The notes under the pieces are model-generated. The model was given only the letters and a program-made list of their open reading frames with translations, searched no databases and was not told the DNA's origin. The position numbers were made by a program, and so were the translations under genes. From Lumbricus terrestris (lineage: Eukaryota > Annelida > Clitellata > Crassiclitellata > Lumbricidae): DNA of 64,000 nucleotides. Shown one piece after another: positions 54,220 to 64,000 of the stretch (positions within the stretch are counted from its first letter, which is position 1; the number at the start of each line of letters is the position of its first letter). Where the stretch lies: contig OX457037.1 of assembly GCA_949752735.1 (NCBI GenBank), forward strand, positions 31,662,760 to 31,726,759, written 5' to 3'.

Positions 54220-54270
54220 CTTCATTGGAGGTTTTGGTGTCAGAATGTGAAGTCGATAATCAGTGAGAAC
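54220..54270 (-). CDS. Candidate 51-bp exon inside a tandem repeat
   Basis: ATTTGTTTAG acceptor, GTTAGT donor, 17 codons in phase 0: VLTDYRLHILTPKPPMK. Its first half and its acceptor are part of the first unit of a tandem array (54238-54820). The peptide looks like a beta-propeller strand, in keeping with the downstream propeller gene. Confidence 0.35.
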
Positions 54271-54820
54271 CTAAACAAATACGAAAAATAAACAGTTACA
54301 AGTACATTTTATGAAAACTACACATATTAAAAATTCACCAATAAATGTGAAGTCAATAACTCAGTGGCCTAACCAGACATTTATGATGGAGGGGGTTTGG
54401 TTTGTTGCCTGGTCGGATGCCCTTTCTAACACCAAACCAACAGTACTACAGTAAATAAAAAGGGAATAAAGTAACAAAGGGAATAAAGTAAGAAAAAAAT
54501 GTTACTACAATAAATTGTTTTTTCCTTATTTAAGTGGATAAATTACCTTTAAAAAAACTTTTTCCTAGGCCAATGGGAGATTTTAACCCTCGAAACCCCC
54601 CTTGTCTATGCCACTGCAATAACCAGTGAGAACCTATACAAATATGAAAAAACAGTTGTACAATGTACATTTTATGAAAACTACACATATTAATTTATTA
54701 TTATTAAAACATTCCCAAAAATGTGAAGTCGATATAATCCATGAGAACCTATACAAATACGAAAAATAACCAGTTACAAATACATTTTATGAAAACCACA
54801 CGCATAAAAAATCCCAAAGT
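54238..54820. repeat. Tandem array of about 105-bp units, split by a hAT MITE
   Basis: Three units share GTGAAGTCGAT, GAGAACCTATACAAATA and CATTTTATGAAAACTACACA. The second unit is interrupted at 54362-54616. The first unit includes part of a candidate exon and its acceptor. Confidence 0.75.
54362..54616. mobile_element. hAT-like MITE, 255 bp
   Basis: CAGTGGCCTAACCAGA at the left, CTTGTCTATGCCACTG at the right. TSD CAATAACT / CAATAACC (one mismatch) at 54354-54361 and 54617-54624. Same terminal family as 12330-12478. Confidence 0.82.
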
Positions 54821-55531
54821 TTTTCACAGCTTTGATGATCACGACTTTATTGAACACTGGGAAAGTGTGGAACTGAGCTTCCTTTAACATTTTGCAGAGT
54901 AAATAGGTTAATAGGGTCAACATCCACACAACAAGCAAGTAAATGGAATCTATGAAATAGCAACAAACTCTGTTGTAAGAAATGTTCTCACATTATCAAT
55001 CTACAAGATTCTCGGAAGATAGGACTGGAAAGTAAGGAGACTTTCAATGCTATACAAAGGTGTTGTTGCAGTGACATGAATGCTTTTAGAAAGTGCTAGA
55101 GCTGTGGATTCATTGCTACCAAGCAAAATAAAGTCAGCCAACAATAGGCTTGGTTAGTTTAAGTATGCTGATCCATAAATACCATGACTTTGGCAAACAC
55201 AAACCATATATGTTGAGAGCTTTAAAGTCAGTCCTTCTATTGTTATGCGTCCTGGGGTCATATTTGCATTTCCATAGTAAAATCCCTTTGATCCTTTATT
55301 GACCAGTAGCATTGGTTACACAGTACATGCTCGTCACTAAAGGGTTAAACCCAACTGAAGAGTTTCTATATCAGCAACTACCTTTACTTCATAATAAATT
55401 TAGAGAGAGGAAACAGCTCAACAATATCACTAATTTATTGTGAAAATTAGTCCTAATTGCTCTGTAACATGTACATCAGCAATTCAGCAAACTCATGTAC
55501 AATGGTGTGCTTTAATAGGATTCTGAGAATG

Positions 55532-56265
55532 GGTGTAGGACATTAGCCCCCGGACATGATCCCCCGGACATTAGCCCCCGGACATATTCCCCTGGGTAGG
55601 ACATTGTCCCCCAGTCTAAGATATCATTACCTAAAAATGATGGATCCACAAAATATAACAATAAGCCTATGTTAAGTTAATATCTATACATCACACATTA
55701 GTTTTTCTTGGTAAAAAGATGGTCAATTAATTCCAGGTGTGATATGTATATGAGAAAATATTTAATGGTCTTAAATGTAGAAACACGCGAACAAATCATT
55801 GTGTTAAAAAGAAAACATTCAAAGGTCTTAAATGTAGAAACACGCGAACAGCTCATTGTGTCAATAAGTAATAATTAAGACTTAGGTATAGTCTATAACT
55901 CTATATGTACCAAAAACATAGTCTAAAGTCTCTCATAAATCTTGAATGGAAACGACGCTAATAAGGCTACGCACTAAACAAATAGGCCCTACATACGATT
56001 CCCATTCATTCATTTCAAATCTAATTCTAGGCCTATACTGACACCTTGACTCTGAATGGAAACGACGCTAATAAGGCTACGAAGCTCAGAGGTAGTTAAA
56101 TGACATTAAGAACATTCGAAGTCTTATCGGTTACGGCATTATTCTACAATTTGCACATGGGGGATCATGTCCGGGGGATAATGTTCTACGAAAAATTGAA
56201 GGGGAATATGTCTGGGGGGGCTAATGTCCGGGGGCTAATGTCCAGGGGGCTAATGTCCGTTCCCC
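55532..56265. mobile_element. GGACATTAGCCCC-array element, copy 2
   Basis: Starts GGTGTAGGACATTAGCCCCC, ends GGGGGCTAATGTCCGTTCCCC. Perfect TSD TGAGAATG (55524-55531, 56266-56273). 734 bp. The interior has an internal duplication of CTTAAATGTAGAAACACGCG and runs in the same direction as copy 1. Confidence 0.88.
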
Positions 56266-57117
56266 TGAGAATGATCACGAAAATAAGCAGCATTGCATTT
56301 GTCTACAGTAACAAGTTTTGAATTTTGAATGACTCCAATTGCAATTTCTTGCAATGCTATCTTAAGTAGCGCAAAAGACTCGAATTTCCTAATATCAGAA
56401 TAAAACTGGGGTTGAGTGATAATTCTGAAAAAACATCTTCTGGCATTCTTTGAACTTTACTTAAGACAATGCAACTAGAGGTGTGAATTCCAACAAATAT
56501 GAAGCCAAGACACAGCTCTCATGTTTAAATCTAACTAAATAGCATTATTTCTTGCCATGCTATCTCACAAAGAACATCCAGCATGACCAATGACCATGTA
56601 TAACACAGATATTGTATTGTGACAGAACTGGTGTTGCATGCAGTAAACTAGCCATGAATATAATAGTCATTGACATTTTCATATATTTAGATCTGCTGCA
56701 GTTCACAGATCTGTGTTGAGATATCATGATGATAAATATTCTCTAAAAAACGAGAAGACATTCCACTTTCACTATAATGAATTAATTCCAGCTGTAAGCA
56801 TTAATTAACTAATGAATGTCAGCATCCTGTATCACGTCAGCCTATATCAGTTAACAGAAATGCTGTTTAGTGGTTCATCATAACACAGGTTTACTAAAAT
56901 ATCCACGGCCACACTAATTAATTAAAAAATTAATGCAACGCAGACACAACTGCTTCTGGAGGAACTTAGGGCAATGGTAAAACCCTGACACACGGAACAG
57001 ATCTGCATGGACACGGGATTTCCTCCGCCTCCCCTGCTACCATCCCCAAGGTTGATTTTTTTGTCCAATTGCGTAAAGGAGGTCGCTGTCTTAAATTGGA
57101 GATTCTGGATCAAGATG

Positions 57118-57480
57118 CTTAAATTTTTAATTGGTGTCTGATGATTAGCCAGCCAACATTTTTACCTGAAGAGACTGACTTCTGCACCACAGAGAAGTTC
57201 AATGTGTGTGATTGAACACTTAATGCCATCATCAATACCGCAATTGTCTGCCATCACATCTACGCTTTTCCTTTGCCAGATCTACATTTTGTTAAAATGA
57301 GCAGGACATGATGGATGCCTTGCACGGCTGCCAAACAGTCAAATTTAATTCCTGTAGTAATTGGAAATTGTCTGTTCATGCTATGAAGTGTAATCATACG
57401 GCAGAGTGCTACTTCGAAATAATAAACGAAGATAATCATTATATTATTATCATCTTCTATGCTTTTAGTCATAGAAAAGT
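57118..57480. repeat. Interspersed repeat, relatives at 580-700 and 49860-49925
   Basis: 57118-57190 pairs with an inverted copy at 49860-49925; 57295-57430 matches 580-700 in the same direction. The pieces are probably parts of one element. Confidence 0.5.
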
Positions 57481-58594
57481 GAAGGATATGCTAACGTGAA
57501 ATACAAAGAGGTGCTCAAGTCTACTTTCTGGTGCTCACCGTACTTTTATGGATGCAACATCATGAGCATGAAACTTACAAACTAGGAACATATCCTATAC
57601 ATCACAATAAACTAGATCTTGAATTGATGAAATTTGATGTAATTAGAACATTGGGAATGCATTGGCTAATATCATTCAAAGCCCCGATTTGTAAGCAATG
57701 TAAGAGTTAACATCAAAAATGTTATCAGCCAATAGCACTTTAGACTAAAATCTCAACACACACAGGTCCAAAGACAGGAAGTGGCAACAGTCTTCAACCG
57801 TAAGTGGAGCAAAAAAACGGAACTGTTCAAAATTTCAATGACCTTATCCTAGATCCTATTCATCTGCATGCAACATACACATAAATATGAGAAGCATAGC
57901 CACATTTAGTCATTGATCATAGCTGTTGATAAATGACAATGCACAGATCTGCCAGGCACTTAAGACTGAGTCCAGATAATAATCTGATTGAAGAGGGACC
58001 TCAAACCACCAGACAGGCTTTTCTTATGAAGGACCACTGTGCTGAGCATGCTATCAGTACCATGACTGCATGCTCTGACTTTTATGGCTCTCAGTCATAC
58101 CCACTCGTGAAAAATCATGTAAGGCATATATATCAGCTCCAACCAACCACTACAAGTGCATGATAAAAATCAGCAATGACAAAGTCTCCAACTGCAGCTC
58201 ATGAGTTTCTAAGGCACAGGAAGCCATAGTTCTTCACAGAAAAGCAATTTAACTACCAATACGGGTCAGTTTCATAACTGGATTTACACAAAGAGGCGAC
58301 TTCAAACTTATTGAACTTAATTAAAGTCTACATTATATGACCTATAAACAAAGTCATATATAAGCCTTTCATAAGTATGGAATAACAACAGCCAGCACAC
58401 ACCAAACACTGCTAATTCTTATGGCTTTGCAATCAATGACAATCATCCTTAAAATCTGCCAAAAAACTTTAATTTCAGCCTGTGAAGAATCAGAAAATTA
58501 ATAAAATGCTAGATCATCATCATCATAATCATCATCATCAACAACAACAACAACCATGGGCTCAATGCCCATAGGTGTCCGATGCCCTCTTCAC

Positions 58595-59349
58595 GGGTGT
58601 AGGACATTAGCCCCCCGGACAAAAGCCCCGATTTTACCTAGGACATTAGCCCCCCCGGACAAAAGCCCCTTTTGTGCAAATCATAGAATAGTGCCGTAAC
58701 TGATTACTTATCACTGGCATTCACATGCAAACGAAAGTTCTTAGTGTCATTTAGGTCCTAATTGTGTCAGTAGGCCTAAGCTTATAGACTTAGATGTTAA
58801 ATGAACAAAGGAGTATCGTATAGGGCCTATACTGTCTATTTGTTTAGTGTCCAACAATTAAGGTTTATTAGCCTCGTTTCAATTCAAAATTAGATTCAAT
58901 ACATCAGAGAAATGAAGGAATGGGAATCGTATACATTAGGTCGGCCTACTTGTTAGTGTCAGCTTTGGCTACAACGAAGGTTTATTAAAGTCAGTTAGGA
59001 ATTAAACGTTTATCTAGATTTCACAAACTTGGACCTATAATTTCTTACATTTATGAGAGACTTTACAAAATGAGTTGTTTGCGTCGTTCTACAATTAATG
59101 CCTTTAAATGTTTTATAATATGCAAATTAAACCTTCAATTACCTTAGCATATTCTTACAATATTGCACTAATGTGCAATGTATATATAGGCTTATAGATA
59201 TTCGCTTAACTTAGACCTATTGTTACATTTTGTGCATCATTTTTAGGTAATGATAAAATGGACTGGGGGGCTAATGTCCTACCTCGGGGGCTTTTGTCCG
59301 GGGGGCTAATGTCCGGGGGCTTTTGTCCGGGGGCTAATGTCCATTCCCC
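58595..59349. mobile_element. GGACATTAGCCCC-array element, copy 3
   Basis: Starts GGGTGTAGGACATTAGCCCC, ends CTAATGTCCATTCCCC. Perfect TSD CTCTTCAC (58587-58594, 59350-59357 allowing the shared C). 755 bp. The end arrays alternate GGACATTAGCCCC with GGACAAAAGCCCC, and the interior runs opposite to copies 1 and 2. It inserted into an older repeat (58540-59480). Confidence 0.86.
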
Positions 59350-59479
59350 CTCTTCACAATGCCTCTCCACTCGAGTCTGTTCCGAGTCGCATGACCCAGC
59401 TTCTCGAGGTCTGCTCCACACAGCTATTCAATATCATCCATGCATCCACTCTCAATGCGTCCTTCCTGTTTTGTTGGCG

Positions 59480-60170
59480 TCCTCTATTAGACTTTAATAA
59501 TTAAACTTAAGTCGAACAATCAGTGATGATAATCAGACTTAAGTTGAACAATGCCCTGCATTGTGATTTTGTCAAGGAAAAACCAGTGCTCAATAACTTT
59601 CAACACAACACCTTTTAACCAATCATCATCTCCTCTGCATAAACAGCATTACTCCAAACCATGTACAATGTATGATCAGCAAAAGTACTGTCCATACTAG
59701 CAGTTTGAAGGGTCATGCCTCCTGTCTCATGGCAGATAATCTCCTGTCCCATGGCAGATAATATTAAGTGCTTGTCACAGCAGGACCACAACTGCAGGAA
59801 GTCCATGCCTAAATCGGCAAGAGCCAGGACAAGCCAAGTTATCTAATACATAGAATATATTATAGATCTCCAGTTCACCTTTTCCGCTCTATCCTCTTAA
59901 ATCCTTGTCACATTCTTCACGATCTCCTCCCTCCCGATAAGGTCACTCCATACAATACTCAACCAAGGCCACATAATCTAGCCCTTCCTTGAATTAATTC
60001 TTTTGCCAAAAGAAGTTTTATTATGCGAATGTTGTATAACTGCATAAATGTTTTCTATTAATTATTTCCTCTGTAAACTACTGTGCGTTTGCTGGTGGTA
60101 TATTACAGAATATTCTTACTTACTTACTAACTTACCATGGGCACTGGGCAGTATCAGAAGACCTGTAAAC
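59480..60170. other. Non-coding stretch, nothing recognised
   Basis: AT-rich, no exon with paired splice sites and no repeat with clear ends; a short CTCCTGTC(T/C)CATGGCAGATAA duplication at about 59719-59760. Confidence 0.4.
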
Positions 60171-60180
60171 GGCCAATGGA

Positions 60181-60590
60181 TCTCACATGCTCTGGTTTCC
60201 TATTGTTTAAGAGCAGCTGTGTCTCACATGCTCTGGTTTCCTATTGTTTAAGAGCAGCTGTGTCTCACATGCTCTGGTTTCCAATTGTTTAAGAGCAGCT
60301 GTGTCTCACATGCTCTGGTTTCCTATTGTTTAAGAGCAGCTGTGTCTCACATGCTCTGGTTTCCTATTGTTTAAGAGCAGCTGTGTCTCACATGCTCTGG
60401 TTTCCTATTGTTTAAGAGCAGCTGTGTCTCACATGCTCTGGTTTCCTATTGTTTAAGAGCAGCTGTGTCTCACATGCTCTGGTTTCCTATTGTTTAAGAG
60501 CAGCTGTGTCTCACATGCTCTGGTTTCCTATTGTTTAAGAGCAGCTGTATCTCACATGATCTGGTTTCCTATTGTTTAAGAGGAGCTGTG
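60181..60590. repeat. 41-bp minisatellite, about 10 copies
   Basis: Unit TCTCACATGCTCTGGTTTCC plus TATTGTTTAAGAGCAGCTGTG, head to tail with only scattered single-base changes. No spacers, so not a CRISPR array. Confidence 0.92.
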
Positions 60591-60599
60591 CTGCACAGA

Positions 60600-61625
60600 A
60601 CTTTCTTAACTGTGTCATATTAAACTAGTGACAAAGCCTTGTGACATACTAATTCCAACCATACAGGTCTGCTGAAAATGCAAAGAAGATGCCCTGTTTT
60701 GATAGTCTTAGTATTACTAAAACAGTTACTTTTAAAAGTTTTAATGCCAGAACTAACGTATACTGCAATAAATATTGCCAGCATATTCAAGATTTCATTA
60801 GATCGTGCTGACTACATAGATTCTGTGACCAATTAATTGCAACCATTATTTCTCTTTTGCCAACTAGTGTTTTATTAAAGCAGTGGATCATGATTTATTG
60901 TACTGAAGTCTATAAATAGTTTCTATCCTCTTTCTTCATGTATAAGTCACTCAGAGATAATTCTGCACAAGTCCTCACCAGCCTCATGACTCATTCAGAG
61001 CTCTATTATAGCATGGTATGAGGAAAGATTATATAGGTAGGCCTATAACTGGATTTAAATGAAGATACAGGATTGTTATAACAAGACAACAACAGATCAA
61101 TGAAGTAATTAAACAATATTATCCAATATGATTTCTAATTAATTATATGTTGTGGGAAAGAAGAAAACTAGAGTCTCAATATAATACAGGATCCCCTTTA
61201 TTAATAATTAGGCCTTGTCCGTGATTTGCAAAATTTTCTCTATTCTTAAAAGCTCAACATCTGGATCTATTCAAAAAAAACTTTAATAGGAAAAATCTGC
61301 TTTTTTTCTTTTTGCCCCTCTGATCCTATGGTAACTCGACTCGGACCACCATGGAGTACTCTCACGGACAACCCTTCTAACTCAACGCAGCGCTCGTGAA
61401 TAAGCTGGTGCCCCGCGCTTGGCTTTCGAGTGGCGCTTTAGAAATTTCGAGTTTACAATTAATATAATAATAGACCATGAAACCCAAGTTGGTCCAGTTG
61501 GTTAAATATAATTATTTTAAATTCTTTGTATCACTAGAATGGTTATTACAATTGGTAATTAGCATTGTAATTCATAAAATAATTACAAATACATTAACAA
61601 TCACACATTTATAAGCACTTGGTAC
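60600..61625. other. Non-coding stretch, nothing recognised
   Basis: AT-rich. A GC-richer island at about 61315-61440 holds no open frame or clear element ends. Confidence 0.35.
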
Positions 61626-61626
61626 A

Positions 61627-61629
<3 letters not shown>

Positions 61630-61712
<83 letters not shown>
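61630..61712. repeat. (TA)n microsatellite, about 82 bp
   Basis: Uninterrupted TA dinucleotides. The Ile-Tyr open frame across it is an artefact. Confidence 0.95.
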
Positions 61713-61713
<1 letters not shown>

Positions 61714-63500
61714 CCTACAGAGCTGTAGTAACATTGGTAGAGACAATAGCTAAGCTCCTGGGGTGTCAACTGAACTGGCTATGCCAGGCAAGGGACAAAA
61801 GTACCAGAATTATATGGGTCATAAAGCTGCAACTAGGCTTGGCGCTTGAATGAGGTGTTTGGGAAACATGCAACAGAGTATTTAAGAATTATATTGATGA
61901 TATTGTCCTTTATCCTGTCCAAGGTAAGACATCCAAGATCAGTGCAGCATGTGAGTCAAATATCAACATCATTAGTTATATTGCCAACTGATTGAAAATA
62001 GAATTGGCTACCTATATAAATTCTGCTTATCTATTAAAATTAGCAAAATCTCATGCTAATTGGTCAGACATTGAAGCATTTGGAATTACATATCGATGTT
62101 TTGTACAAATATTTGCTTCATCAAATTTTAATCAAAGCACAGCAAGTTACAGCAGCACGTTATTGTAGTGTCTTTAGCTCGTAATAATGTATTCCTTGTA
62201 GGCATATGAAATCGTGGTGCTGCAGTTCTCACTATAGATTGACATTTTTTTATTTCCAACTTAAGAAATAATTCGCATTGACTGATTTGAGTAGTTTGAC
62301 ACAACATAACTTTGTTAACTTGATCTTACCATAATTTTACAAAACCTAATCAACTAGAATTAGCTCAATTTGCTAATCAATTCGAATCAGCATTAATTAG
62401 TATATATATTACATTTAGAGAATAGAGGTTAATGTAAACAATTAGCGAATGGATCAGATTTCAATCAATTAGGATTAATCACTCATTTTTGGTGTGCATT
62501 GATTTAATAAATTCTAGCAAGTAGCAATAGGCAATAAGCTTGCTAACACATCTTACATGTCTCCCCACATCTGGCCTGTTAATTAAACACGTAGAAACAG
62601 ATGGCATGACATCCTGATTCCTCATGTTAATTAGATTCACATTTAAATTTCACTTATAAAAAGTGAAACTTTACCAGATTACAAATGGGTAACACAGTAT
62701 CTAATAAGTATTTGTAAGAACTCGTATAATACTGTTCCTGCTACTCTGGAACTGTATGATACATGGCCAATAACCACCAAATTAGCTCTAAAATTGCTTT
62801 AAAGCTACATGCCAACACCCCATGGCTCACCAGTGATAAACAAACAAAATCTAAATAAACAAACAAATTTATCTTGAAATCACCTTTAGCTAAGAAATTA
62901 GGCCTAACCTCAATACCATCATGAAAAGGCTAAAAACAAATGACGCAGCAGATAAAAGAGTCAAAAGTGTTAGTAGAATGCATCCTGGTAACAGTGTCCA
63001 TTTCTAATGGGCACACAGCTACCCAACACTCTGCCACTGGATAAGGGTCATCCATATATCACGTACTCAAAAAAGCGTATTTTCGGATCCCTCTCCCTTG
63101 TATGCATCTATACGTTTTACTGTAACCCCCCCGTCCCCTCCATGCATACGTAAGCAATGTTGCCTTCCAATTATACAATTTCAGGTGGAACTCTAATCAG
63201 TATATTTCTAAGCAAAGGCAAATCACCTGTATATTCCTCGGATACAGCTATGATACTAAATACAGTAAAAATTCAGTTTATATAAAAAAGTTTACACTTT
63301 CTAAAAATTTGTAACACTTGTTTAATAGCTTAGAACCATGATGTTTGCATTGGCAGTCGATTCCCTGGGACAGCAACACAAAATGCACAACCCCCCTTGA
63401 CCAACCGATCATGCTAAATTGAGGCTCAACCAAAGATCAGAAGAGACCAGACAAGATCCCAGACAGGATGCACGAAGAGAAGAAACTAAAGGTACCCGGT
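61713..63500. other. Non-coding stretch, nothing recognised
   Basis: AT-rich with no exon or element ends I could define. Confidence 0.35.
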
Positions 63501-63503
63501 ATG

Positions 63504-64000
63504 CAGTGGCGTAGCCATGCCCGGGCAATTACGGGCAATGCCCGGGTTGGCGATTAGTTCTGCCCGGGCTGCGCGGAATCGAGAAATTGATAAATTTTAA
63601 TTTTATTTGAATTGCTTTTGGTGCTTTAAAACTTGTGTCTTGGGAATTTGGGATAACGATGTCACACTTGCCTATGGGCTAATATTGACTCTTGCACGGT
63701 CAAAAGACTCACTGCATGGGTAACTGACGGGTCATATATACAAGTAACGCATATCTGTACTCATATATACTTTATGCCGTCTGCCCTTCACCATCTGCCC
63801 TTCGTGAACCTGGCATTATTAATGGATGTTAAACTGTATACGGTTACAAGCTATAGTCTTGCTCCATTAGGCCTACTCGAAGGGCATTCTCACAATCATG
63901 CTCTCCAGTTCATGCAGCAGGAAGAGAGGGTCAGAGGTCGCTGACCCTGAGGAAAGGGTTATCAGTCCAGGCTAGATACATTTCAAAGTCTTGTGGCGGA
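63504..64000. mobile_element. Left end of a CAGTGGCGTAGCCA-type hAT-like element
   Basis: CAGTGGCGTAGCCATGCCCGG followed by CGGGCAAT repeats matches the terminus of 2106-3329 and 12330-12478. The right end is not seen before the window ends, so the length is unknown. Confidence 0.5.

Noticed and set aside
60181..60590. CRISPR-like array
   Set aside because: Units are contiguous with no unique spacers and the DNA is clearly eukaryotic.
61572..61769. Open frame rich in Ile-Tyr
   Set aside because: It is translation of the (TA)n microsatellite; the same holds for 25383-25413 and 45920-45943.

Overview
This is eukaryotic, animal-type genomic DNA. It is AT-rich, intron-rich and densely seeded with transposon remnants. 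Two recognisable genes are metazoan: a ciliary CPLANE1-like gene, whose identity rests on remembered family features, and Integrator subunit 10 (INTS10), whose alignment is strong. LINE 3' ends, tRNA-derived SINEs, several hAT-like elements with 8-bp target-site duplications (TSDs), piggyBac, Tc1/mariner and Helitron pieces point to an invertebrate with an active repeat load. I cannot fix the phylum.

Layout. (1) 777-24180, plus strand: the 3' part of a long multi-exon gene, 19 coding exons with phases that mostly chain, ending in a conserved acidic C-terminus and a TAG stop. It enters from the left edge, so its 5' half is missing. (2) 25977-29469, minus strand: the last four coding exons of INTS10; its 5' exons were not found. 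(3) 32563-36506, minus strand: two exons forming one SET methyltransferase domain, carrying a stop and a 76-bp tandem duplication, followed by weaker candidate exons. (4) 37699-39174 with possible upstream exons to about 54270, minus strand: an unrecognised gene with a beta-propeller-like penultimate exon and a basic tail. (5) About 40-64 kb: mostly intronic or intergenic DNA filled with mobile elements and tandem repeats.

The most striking observation is a 1,510-bp non-autonomous hAT-like element inserted inside a coding exon of the CPLANE1-like gene (7623-9132, TSD AATGCCAA). Its left terminus carries a GTAGGT donor and its right terminus a CTAG acceptor. Removing the stretch between them leaves exactly 39 extra nucleotides, in frame, so the transposon may have become an intron. 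Other notable items are a three-copy family of 734-764-bp elements whose ends are arrays of GGACATTAGCCCC-like units, a Helitron inserted in a mariner terminal repeat, and a near-perfect 32-bp hairpin.

A caution for the whole window: several well-supported coding exons carry single-base frameshifts or in-frame stops, including one in conserved INTS10. Assembly error, haplotype differences and real gene decay cannot be told apart from sequence alone.
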